From contig DAHVVW010000177.1 of the NCBI GenBank assembly GCA_027357125.1, positions 1 to 5,334 on the forward strand: a DNA stretch of 5,334 bases. The letters are read 5' to 3'. Source of the stretch: Clostridiales bacterium. Lineage in GTDB: Bacteria > Bacillota > Desulfitobacteriia > Desulfitobacteriales > Desulfitobacteriaceae. Under the pieces are notes generated by a model. It had not been told where the DNA came from and searched no databases. It saw only the letters and a list, made by a program, of their open reading frames with translations. Shown here in pieces: positions 1-5,334 of the stretch. The translations under genes were made by a program, and so were the position numbers. Position 1 is the stretch's first letter; the number at the start of each line of letters is the position of its first letter.

Positions 1-599
1 GTTCAAACGACCTTGACGAGGAGACAATTTGGGCCATCCGGGCTCAAGGAGCAGCGATTGATACCTGGGGTGTGGGCACGCATCTGATTACTTCGAAAGA
101 ATCTCCTGCACTTGGCGGGGTATATAAGCTGGCGGCTGAAGGAGAAGAAGGGAAGCTGGAGCCGCGCCTTAAAGTATCGGAGAATATCACCAAAATCACG
201 AATCCCGGAGTGAAGAAAGTCGTCCGTTTCTACAACCGGGATGGCAAGGCGATGGCAGATTTGATTGCGCTTGAGGATGAGGGCTTCGAACAGGAACAGG
301 AACTGACGATTTTTGACCCGATTCAGACTTGGAAACGGAAGACGTTGAAGAATTTTCATACGCGCGAACTGTTGGTGCCGGTATTCAGGCGGGGAAAACG
401 GGTGTATGATCTGCCGAGTCTGCCGCAAATCCAGGAGTATGCCCGGCAGGAGATGAACACCTTATGGGACGAGGTTAAGCGCCTGACTAATCCGCATCAT
501 TACATCGTAGATTTATCTTCGAAGTTATTCGAGCTTAAGCAAAACCTTCTACTCGAAGTGAATACCAAAGTTGAGGCTCATGAAAAAGGAGGGGTATAG
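1..599 (+). CDS. pncB: Nicotinate phosphoribosyltransferase, C-terminal part (5' end outside window)
   Basis: The reading frame is open from base 3, giving 198 residues before the TAG at 597-599. That is roughly the last 40% of a protein that is usually about 480-490 residues long. The enzyme joins nicotinate to phosphoribosyl pyrophosphate with ATP to make nicotinate mononucleotide, the first step of the Preiss-Handler NAD salvage route in the cytoplasm. What I see: SNDLDEETI at the left edge, then a WGVGTHLITS segment and PALGGVYKL, which are typical of the phosphate-binding end of the barrel. These are followed by NPGVKKVVR and a C-terminal tail with YARQEMNTLWDEVKRL and TNPHHYIVDLS. All are characteristic of the Firmicutes-type enzyme. 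The GTG at 72 is internal to the conserved barrel and is not the real start. nadE follows after 2 bases, so the two are almost certainly co-transcribed. No frame damage is visible. Confidence 0.93.
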   Translation, partial: SNDLDEETIWAIRAQGAAIDTWGVGTHLITSKESPALGGVYKLAAEGEEGKLEPRLKVSENITKITNPGVKKVVRFYNRDGKAMADLIALEDEGFEQEQELTIFDPIQTWKRKTLKNFHTRELLVPVFRRGKRVYDLPSLPQIQEYARQEMNTLWDEVKRLTNPHHYIVDLSSKLFELKQNLLLEVNTKVEAHEKGGV

Positions 600-601
600 G
601 G

Positions 602-1375
602 ATGTGGAGTGAACAAGAACTGGAGAAGCGGATTGCCACGGCAGTCGCGTGGCTGCGGGATCAAACAGCTGCGGCTGGGAGTAAAGGCTTAGTCATAGGG
701 ATTTCGGGAGGAGTAGACTCAGCCGTGGTCGCAGGGCTGTGCCAGCGGGCGTTTCCGGATAACTCTATTGGAGTTATTATGCCGAGCCATTCCAACCCGG
801 AGGATCGGGAAGACGCGTTGCTGGTAGCGCGTACATTTGACTTGCCTGCACTCGAGATTGACCTGGGCGAACCCCATACGCGTATTATCGGACAAGTTGA
901 GACAGAACTGGACAGCCTTGGGCATCATCCTGACCTTAAGCGTCTGAGTCAAGGAAACCTAAAGGCACGCTTGCGCATGTCCACGCTGTATGCGGTTGCC
1001 AATGCCCTCGATTATTTAGTGGTAGGTACAGATAATGCACCTGAAAGCTATACCGGGTATTTTACCAAATACGGGGATGGCGGGGTCGACTTGCTCCCGC
1101 TCAGCTCACTGACCAAGACAGAAGTGCGGGCCTGGGCCGTAGCTCTGGGCCTCCCGGATAAAATTGCTAACCGGGTGCCGACGGCGGGGCTATGGCCGGG
1201 ACAGACGGATGAGGGGGAGATGGGAATTACCTATGATCTAATCGACCGGTATTTGCTCGGACAAGAGGTTCCGACCGAGGGTAAAGCGAAAATCGAAGCC
1301 CTGCATCGCCAGAGCGAACACAAACGGCAGCTGCCGCCGTTCTTAGACTTGCCTCCGCTTGAGAGGTTGGATTAA
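602..1375 (+). CDS. nadE: Ammonia-dependent NAD(+) synthetase
   Basis: This 257-residue protein catalyses the last step of NAD synthesis: ATP-dependent amidation of nicotinate adenine dinucleotide to NAD. The PP-loop ATP-binding motif SGGVDSAV is at residues 35-42. GNLKARLRM follows at about 118-126, then GTDNAPE (142-148), a YFTKYGDGGVDLLPL segment (153-167) and the substrate-closing region PTAGLWPGQTDEGEMG (193-208). The length fits the single-domain form. There is no N-terminal nitrilase-like glutaminase domain, so the nitrogen donor should be free ammonia or a separate amidotransferase. The ATG start has a good Shine-Dalgarno (AAGGAGG, 586-592, 9 bases away) lying inside the end of pncB. 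The stop TAA shares its last base with the ATG of the next gene, which suggests translational coupling. I see nothing unusual in the catalytic motifs. Confidence 0.95.
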   Translation: MWSEQELEKRIATAVAWLRDQTAAAGSKGLVIGISGGVDSAVVAGLCQRAFPDNSIGVIMPSHSNPEDREDALLVARTFDLPALEIDLGEPHTRIIGQVETELDSLGHHPDLKRLSQGNLKARLRMSTLYAVANALDYLVVGTDNAPESYTGYFTKYGDGGVDLLPLSSLTKTEVRAWAVALGLPDKIANRVPTAGLWPGQTDEGEMGITYDLIDRYLLGQEVPTEGKAKIEALHRQSEHKRQLPPFLDLPPLERLD

Positions 1376-1926
1376 TGCGGATAGGGGTAGATATTGACGG
1401 CGTGATATGCGACAGTTATCCTCTCTGGCTGCAGGAATTAAATAGGCACTATCAAAAAAATATCACGGCCATCACAGATTATGAAATGCATCTCCTCTTC
1501 GATGTGCCGTGGGATGATATGAACGACTTTTTCGTAAAAAATGTTGAGACATTGCTGGGGCTGCCGCAGCCTGTCAAAGGTGCCAAAGAGGGAATCGAGA
1601 GCTTAATCCGGGAAGGAAATGAGATTATTTATATCACGGCCCGGACTCCGGAGGAAAGAAAAGTTACCTTGAGCTGGTTTCGCAAACATGAGATTCCTTT
1701 TGAGCATGTGCTGTTTACCGGGTTCAAGAGCAAAGTTGATCTGGTCAAGCAGTGGGACATGAAAGTGTTTGTCGAGGATTACATGAAAAATGCCAGGGCA
1801 ATAGCCATGGCTGGGGTGCCGGTATTACTGCTTGACGCCAGCTACAACCGGGAAGAGGCTGCTGCTGGGGTGACGCGCTGCCGTAATTGGGAAGAGATTT
1901 TGGCAGGAATTCGGGGGTTAAAATGA
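1375..1926 (+). CDS. HAD-superfamily 5'(3')-nucleotidase, NT5C type
   Basis: A 183-residue cytoplasmic protein with the HAD phosphatase motifs in order. Motif I is DIDGVICD (residues 6-13), giving the nucleophile Asp6 and the acid/base Asp8. Motif II is ITAR with Thr88. A lysine follows in FKSKVD (Lys118 or Lys120), and the motif IV acidic pair is in VFVEDYMKNA (Glu134, Asp135). The small cap between motifs I and II (about residues 15-70) and the overall length resemble the deoxyribonucleotidase NT5C family (PF06941), which removes phosphate from nucleoside monophosphates. The substrate cannot be read from the sequence. Its ATG overlaps the nadE stop (TAATG), with a GAGAGG ribosome site at 1361-1366 inside nadE. 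That coupling suggests a role linked to NAD turnover, such as hydrolysing pyridine or purine mononucleotides, but this is inference. It could equally be a general house-cleaning phosphatase. The stop codon abuts the terminator hairpin. Confidence 0.82.
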   Translation: MRIGVDIDGVICDSYPLWLQELNRHYQKNITAITDYEMHLLFDVPWDDMNDFFVKNVETLLGLPQPVKGAKEGIESLIREGNEIIYITARTPEERKVTLSWFRKHEIPFEHVLFTGFKSKVDLVKQWDMKVFVEDYMKNARAIAMAGVPVLLLDASYNREEAAAGVTRCRNWEEILAGIRGLK

Positions 1927-1961
1927 AAAAGTCCTTGGGCAGTTTTGCCCAAGGACTTTTT
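1926..1961. terminator. Shared bidirectional rho-independent terminator
   Basis: This is a perfect 16-bp inverted repeat: arms 1926-1941 and 1946-1961, with a GTTT loop. The core GTCCTTGGGCA is GC-rich and is flanked by an A run on the left and a T run on the right, so each strand reads as hairpin plus U tract. It sits between two convergent stop codons (TGA at 1924-1926 on plus; TGA at 1962-1964 on minus) and fills the whole intergenic gap. It should end both the NAD operon transcript and the murC transcript. Confidence 0.93.
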
Positions 1962-3311
1962 TCACACGACCAGACCCTGGCCTACTTTATAAATGTCCCC
2001 CGCTCCCAGGGTTAGCACCAAATCCTGAGGCGCGATTGTCTCCGCCACATAGGTTTTAATGGCATCGAGGGTGGAGAAATAGCGGACCTGAATCCCTTGT
2101 TTTTGAATAAGCTCCGCCAGGACTGTGGCTGAGATGGTGTGAAGGTTTTGCTCGCGGGCGGAAGCGAAGATCTCGGCAATCACTACTTCATCGGCTGAAC
2201 CAAATGCTAGGGAGAATTCTTCCAACAGCTTTTCCGTGCGCGTGAAGGTATGGGGCTGGAAGATAGCCCGGATGCGCCGATCTGGATAGGACAGGCGCGC
2301 GCCTTCCAAAGTGGTACGGATTTCTGTCGGGTGATGGGCATAGTCATCAACGATGAGCGCTCCATCCCGATTACCGAGGTGTTCAAAACGGCGCTTAGTG
2401 CCATTAAACTGAGACAGGCTGGTGATAATCTGCGTCAGCGGGATTCCTATTTCCCGGCAGAGAGCAATTGCGGCCAAGGCATTTAAGATGTTATGCTTGC
2501 CGGCGACATGCAGTTCAAGAGTTCCAACAAAACTATCATCAATCATTACCTTCAGCGAGCTTCCCTGATCGTGAAACATGATATCGGTCGCTCTTATATC
2601 TGCGTCCGCGGCGAAGCCGAAAGTTGTAATTGGTGCCTTGCTCTTGATGGTTGCGCGGTTAGGGTCTTCGGCCCATAAAAAGATACGGCCTGTAGGCGGT
2701 ACTTTTGCGGCAAGCTCGGTAAAAGCTGTTATAACATCACTTAAGTCACTGAAATAGTCCGGATGATCAAACTCAATGTTGGAGATGATCAGATATTCAG
2801 GGGAATAATTGAGAAAATGGCGGCGGTACTCACACGATTCTGCCAGGAAAAACTCCCCGTGTCCGGAATAGGCGTTCCCACCAATGCTGGGGACATCGCT
2901 CCCGACGACAATTGTGGGATCAATTCCTGCCTGGAGCAAGATGAGTCCGATCATGGCGGTAGTGGTTGTCTTGCCGTGAGTGCCGGCAACCGCTATCCCG
3001 CGTTTTTTAGACATAAGACGTCCCAAATACTGAGGGTAGGAAAGCACAGGGATCTTCAGCTCCAAAGCCCGCGCGATTTCAGGATGCTCTTGGGTGTAGG
3101 CGGCTGAAGCGACAACCAGATCAGCTTTGGCCACATTCTCCGGGGAGAAACTTAAAACCGGGATTTGCGCCCGTTCCAACACTGCGTCCGTAAAAAACCG
3201 TTCTTCCACATCAGAACCGGAAATCGAGGCTCCTTCAATTTTGGCGCTCACTTGAGCCAGGGCACTCATGCCTGTTCCTTTGATTCCTACAAAATGAATA
3301 TGTAATGGCAA
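1962..3311 (-). CDS. murC: UDP-N-acetylmuramate--L-alanine ligase
   Basis: A complete 449-residue Mur ligase, the usual length for MurC. It adds L-alanine to UDP-MurNAc with ATP, the first step in building the peptidoglycan stem peptide in the cytoplasm. The N-terminal UDP-binding Rossmann segment is FVGIKGTGMSALA (residues 7-19). The ATP P-loop is AGTHGKTTTT (109-118). The central-domain CEYRRHF (160-166) and NIEFDHPDYF (178-187) segments are those of Firmicutes MurC. Further on are HNILNALAA (273-281), DDYAHHPTE (322-330), FQPHTFTRT (351-359) and LTLGAGDIYKVG (433-444). The start is TTG (complement of 3309-3311), directly before the conserved N terminus. A GAAGGG Shine-Dalgarno lies 10 bases upstream, and I found no in-frame ATG or GTG nearby. 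The gene is convergent with the NAD operon, divergent from the small gene at 3553, and appears monocistronic. Confidence 0.97.
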   Translation of the reverse strand: MPLHIHFVGIKGTGMSALAQVSAKIEGASISGSDVEERFFTDAVLERAQIPVLSFSPENVAKADLVVASAAYTQEHPEIARALELKIPVLSYPQYLGRLMSKKRGIAVAGTHGKTTTTAMIGLILLQAGIDPTIVVGSDVPSIGGNAYSGHGEFFLAESCEYRRHFLNYSPEYLIISNIEFDHPDYFSDLSDVITAFTELAAKVPPTGRIFLWAEDPNRATIKSKAPITTFGFAADADIRATDIMFHDQGSSLKVMIDDSFVGTLELHVAGKHNILNALAAIALCREIGIPLTQIITSLSQFNGTKRRFEHLGNRDGALIVDDYAHHPTEIRTTLEGARLSYPDRRIRAIFQPHTFTRTEKLLEEFSLAFGSADEVVIAEIFASAREQNLHTISATVLAELIQKQGIQVRYFSTLDAIKTYVAETIAPQDLVLTLGAGDIYKVGQGLVV

Positions 3312-3363
3312 AGCGGATCTTCCCTTCTTTAAGTTGCAATGCTTGCTATTAACCCTACCCTAC

Positions 3364-3369
3364 ATTATA
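3364..3369 (-). promoter_or_regulatory. Second candidate -10 box for murC
   Basis: A perfect TATAAT on the minus strand, about 53 bases before the murC TTG. It has no clear -35 element at normal spacing and only a partial TG extension, so it is weaker than the box at 3397-3405. The two may be tandem promoters, or one may be chance in an AT-rich gap. Confidence 0.28.
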
Positions 3370-3396
3370 ACCAATGTCACGCAGAAAAGTATCATT

Positions 3397-3405
3397 ATTA
3401 TACCA
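3397..3405 (-). promoter_or_regulatory. Candidate murC promoter, extended -10 box
   Basis: Read on the minus strand this is TGGTATAAT, a perfect -10 box with the TG extension. I see no convincing -35 at 16-18 bases upstream, which fits an extended -10 promoter. Transcription from here would give murC a leader of roughly 80 bases. A second TATAAT on the same strand lies at 3364-3369 and is an alternative. Neither is proven. Confidence 0.5.
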
Positions 3406-3508
3406 GGAAATTTGCGCCAGTATTTTGCACTGGACAAGAGAATTCGACCGTTCACACCGTACTTTTTGCAATTGGCGGAAAATTCATTAAAATATCTCGG
3501 GGAAAAAG

Positions 3509-3514
3509 TATAAT
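3509..3514 (+). promoter_or_regulatory. Candidate -10 box of the gene at 3553
   Basis: TATAAT on the plus strand. The -35 region is poor: TTAAAA at 3487-3492 with a 16-base spacer is the best I find. Transcription would start near 3520, just at the AGGAGGAG purine run (3521-3528), leaving a leader of about 30 bases. It is divergent from the murC promoters about 100 bases away. Confidence 0.45.
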
Positions 3515-3552
3515 GTTAGCAGGAGGAGTTTACACAGAAAGCAGGGTTGAAA

Positions 3553-3975
3553 ATGGGAACTTGCGTAAGTGCAGTGCTTCAGGATGAAATGGGCGTCTAT
3601 GACGGACACCAGCGTGACGGCATTATGCTGGATAGATTTATCAGTTATTCCCGGATCGAGTCTGCTCTGCTGGAATATCCAAGTGTCCTCGAAGCTGGAG
3701 TCGTTGCCGAGTGCCGCTACCGTCAGCAGCCGCTGCTCAAAGTTTTTTTGGCGTTGGAGGCGGATGTTGTGGTAGCAGGTGTAAGTTCTGATTTGGTTGA
3801 AGGGATTAACTTTAGTGAGTTTAAACTTGCTGAGTTCAGCCGCGGGGTTCAGGATTATCTGCGCCAGAAGTTCAACTTGGGTTTAGCGCTTGCGATTAAC
3901 GTGGGAATCCGGGAAAAGCTGCCGATGACTAGATCAGGTAAGATTCTGCGCAATGTCCTGAGTGAATGGGAGTAG
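3553..3975 (+). CDS. Free-standing acyl-CoA synthetase C-terminal domain protein (AMP-binding_C-like)
   Basis: This 140-residue protein resembles only the mobile C-terminal lid of acetyl-/acyl-CoA synthetases (AMP-binding_C, PF13193). Counting from this ATG, the family-like segments are RIESALLEYPSVLEAGVV (34-51) and KLPMTRSGKILRNVL (122-136). The lysine in SGKIL (Lys130) matches the catalytic A10 lysine that drives adenylation and that is acetylated in bacterial Acs. The N terminus begins near the hinge, but the usual (G)RxDD hinge and VSGYRI strand are degraded (about residues 18-32). No adenylation core lies upstream: bases 3312-3552 encode nothing like it. The ATG at 3553 is chosen because AGGG (3543-3546) sits 6 bases away. 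A TTG at 3547 would add two residues. It has its own promoter-like box and a hairpin downstream. It may be a regulator, a trans-acting lid, or a remnant. The fold assignment is good, but the function is unknown. Confidence 0.78.
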   Translation: MGTCVSAVLQDEMGVYDGHQRDGIMLDRFISYSRIESALLEYPSVLEAGVVAECRYRQQPLLKVFLALEADVVVAGVSSDLVEGINFSEFKLAEFSRGVQDYLRQKFNLGLALAINVGIREKLPMTRSGKILRNVLSEWE

Positions 3976-4011
3976 AATTAGAATTAATAACCTCGCTGTG
4001 TCTTATGAATA

Positions 4012-4046
4012 AAAGCTTCCCTAAGCTGAAAGGCTGGGGAGGCTTT
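4012..4046 (+). terminator. Hairpin after the AMP-binding_C-like gene, possible weak terminator
   Basis: The arms 4012-4022 (AAAGCTTCCCT) and 4036-4046 (GGGGAGGCTTT) pair over 11 bp with two G-U pairs. An inner AGC/GCT pairing can extend the stem, leaving a small TGAAAG loop. The stem lies 36 bases after the stop at 3975. The following sequence, TTTAATTGTG, is only a weak T tract, so termination may be incomplete. A regulatory hairpin is the alternative. Confidence 0.5.
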
Positions 4047-4127
4047 AATTGTGTGGGGAGCAGGAAAATTAGCCATCAGAGAGAATAAGCAATTAGGTAT
4101 AAATTATTAAGAATTTAACGAAAGCTT

Positions 4128-4156
4128 TTCACACCTTTTTCCGCTAACATTATAAT
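4128..4156 (+). promoter_or_regulatory. Sigma-A-type promoter of the CWB2 gene
   Basis: The -35 box TTCACA (4128-4133; one mismatch to TTGACA) and a perfect -10 box TATAAT (4151-4156) are separated by the ideal 17 bases. Transcription should start near 4163, giving a leader of about 26 bases before the TTG at 4189. The upstream stretch 4100-4117 is AT-rich and holds a TAATTT-like inverted repeat that could act as an UP element or operator. This is the best promoter in the window. Confidence 0.78.
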
Positions 4157-4188
4157 TGAACAGGTTTATCCAAAAGGGGGATATGGGA

Positions 4189-5334
4189 TTGAAAAAGTCC
4201 AAACTGCTTACCTATGCGCTTATCTTGTTAATCACTGCTTCGGTAGGACTGCCGCCTGCTGTCTGGGCCAGCGGGGCTGAAAATAGGGTGGAACGCCTAT
4301 CCGGACAAACCCGCTATGATACAATGCTGGAAATTGCCCTTAAATTTAACCCTAGAACCACTCGAAATGTAGTCCTGGCCACAGGGGAGCTGTTTCCGGA
4401 TGCCCTGGCAGGCGTACCAGTTGCCAAACAAAAAAATGCCCCCCTTTTGCTTGTAAATACCACACCCGAACGGAGCCCGCAAGCTTTCACTTACATAAAA
4501 GAACATTTAGATAAGAAGGGCCAGATTTATATTCTCGGCGGCACTGGAGTGGTGCCGGACAGCTTTGTCACTGCCCTCAAAGAGCTTGGTTATCCGGAAA
4601 CGAGCATTCACCGGGTTTCCGGGAATGACCGCTATGAGACTGCGCTGGAAATTGCCAAACAAATGGAACATGAAGGGACGGAATTCTATCTGGCTACCGG
4701 GGATAACTTTCCGGACGCCTTGAGCGCCTCTGTCCTGGCTGCTATGACGAATGCTGTGACCCCGGACAAGTCTGCCTATTATAAATCCAAGGGTCAGGAC
4801 ATTTCCCCTAAAACCGGGGGTGTGCCGGTTCTGCTTGTCCCTACCCAAGGCCCGGTTCCGCCACAGTTGATTGACTACTTAAATAGTATCCCGGAACAAG
4901 GACAGTCTTTTCAACAATCTTTACATGTCGTTGGCGGGAGTGCCGTGGTCTCTGAGCAAAGTCTGGATGAACTTAGGTCCAAAGTGAAGCGGCTGGCCCC
5001 TGATGGGATCACACGGTCGTTCGGCCAAGACCGTTATGCAACCATGAAGATGCTAAACGCGGATGCCTTTGACGCATCCTGGCGCAATGAGGATCAGGGG
5101 CTCGCTGTTCCTCATATTTATCTGGCTTCAGGGGAGGCTTTTCCGGATGCTTTGGCCGGGGCAGTTTTGGCTGCGCGGGATGAAGCTCCTTTAATTTTGG
5201 TTAACGAATCCATGCCTAAGGATACTGCTGATTTGCTGCTTAATTATTACGGGAGGAACACGAAAGGGATAAACAAAGGCAAGGTCATTACTGTACTGGG
5301 CGGTACGGGTGTTAGCTCAAATGACATGGTAAGC
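4189..5334 (+). CDS. Secreted cell-wall-binding protein with three CWB2 repeats (3' end outside window)
   Basis: The frame is open for 382 residues to the window edge without a stop. The N terminus is a Sec signal peptide: MKKSK, a hydrophobic stretch (about residues 6-21), then AVWA with likely cleavage after Ala27. Next come three cell wall binding repeat 2 units (CWB2, PF04122), which in other Firmicutes anchor surface proteins non-covalently to anionic wall polymers. Repeat 1 has RLSGQTRYDT (36-45), FPDALAG (69-75) and ILGGTGVVPD (115-124). Repeat 2 has RVSGNDRYET (142-151), FPDALSA (174-180) and VVGGSAVVSE (247-256). Repeat 3 has RSFGQDRYAT (276-285), FPDALAG (318-324) and VLGGTGVSS (369-377). 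Repeat 2 carries about 23 extra residues. The TTG start is preferred because GGGGG (4176-4180) is 8 bases away, whereas the ATG at 4183 is only 2 bases from it and would add two residues. Whether a catalytic domain follows cannot be seen. Confidence 0.9.
   Translation, partial: MKKSKLLTYALILLITASVGLPPAVWASGAENRVERLSGQTRYDTMLEIALKFNPRTTRNVVLATGELFPDALAGVPVAKQKNAPLLLVNTTPERSPQAFTYIKEHLDKKGQIYILGGTGVVPDSFVTALKELGYPETSIHRVSGNDRYETALEIAKQMEHEGTEFYLATGDNFPDALSASVLAAMTNAVTPDKSAYYKSKGQDISPKTGGVPVLLVPTQGPVPPQLIDYLNSIPEQGQSFQQSLHVVGGSAVVSEQSLDELRSKVKRLAPDGITRSFGQDRYATMKMLNADAFDASWRNEDQGLAVPHIYLASGEAFPDALAGAVLAARDEAPLILVNESMPKDTADLLLNYYGRNTKGINKGKVITVLGGTGVSSNDMVS

Noticed and set aside
3..428. 141-codon open frame on the minus strand across pncB
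   Set aside because: It lies antisense to a conserved nicotinate phosphoribosyltransferase frame, its protein resembles nothing I know, and it is explained as a shadow.
602..1375. NadE lacking a glutaminase domain, possibly truncated
   Set aside because: The single-domain ammonia-dependent form of about 250-275 residues is a standard type and all synthetase motifs are present.
2800..2850. MurC has CEYRRHF where proteobacterial enzymes carry an acidic EADESD-type segment
   Set aside because: It first looked like a changed active site, but this segment is the normal form in Firmicutes MurC such as that of Bacillus.
2763..3107. 114-codon plus-strand frame inside murC, with other short frames at 2250-2486 and 2493-2678
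   Set aside because: All are opposite to an intact, strongly conserved murC and have no recognisable motifs, so they are shadows.
3339..3587. 82-codon plus-strand frame in the gap upstream of the AMP-binding_C-like gene
   Set aside because: There is no Shine-Dalgarno before its ATG, its composition looks non-coding, and it runs across candidate promoters and into the real gene in another frame.
4507..4848. 113-codon minus-strand frame (and 4297-4506) opposite the CWB2 gene
   Set aside because: The plus strand encodes three clear CWB2 repeats with a signal peptide, so the reverse frames are by-products.

Overview
The window is chromosomal DNA of a Gram-positive bacterium, most likely a Clostridia-type Firmicute of the Desulfosporosinus/Desulfitobacterium kind. 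The reasons are the Firmicutes form of MurC (the CEYRRHF segment), purine-rich Shine-Dalgarno sites with several TTG starts, sigma-A-like promoters, and a secreted protein with CWB2 cell-wall-binding repeats. The genus is an inference from recognition and was not computed.

Left part (1-1926, plus strand): the 3' end of a nicotinate phosphoribosyltransferase gene (pncB), then nadE (ammonia-dependent NAD synthetase), then a small HAD nucleotidase of the NT5C type. Spacing is tight: 2 bases between pncB and nadE, and a TAATG overlap between nadE and the nucleotidase. They look like one NAD salvage operon. PncB makes nicotinate mononucleotide and NadE amidates the dinucleotide. The intermediate adenylyltransferase (NadD) is not in the window. 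The operon ends in a strong hairpin (1926-1961) that also serves the convergent murC gene.

Middle part (1962-3311, minus strand): a complete murC, the ligase that adds L-alanine to UDP-MurNAc in peptidoglycan synthesis. Upstream lies a divergent intergenic region (3312-3552) with candidate -10 boxes on both strands.

Right part (3553-5334, plus strand): first a free-standing 140-residue protein that matches only the C-terminal domain of acyl-/acetyl-CoA synthetases, including the lysine motif TRSGKIL, with no adenylation core beside it. This is the most unusual gene here. After a 213-base spacer with a hairpin and a good promoter comes a secreted protein with a signal peptide and three CWB2 repeats, which runs off the right edge.

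No RNA gene, insertion sequence, CRISPR array or phage element was seen.
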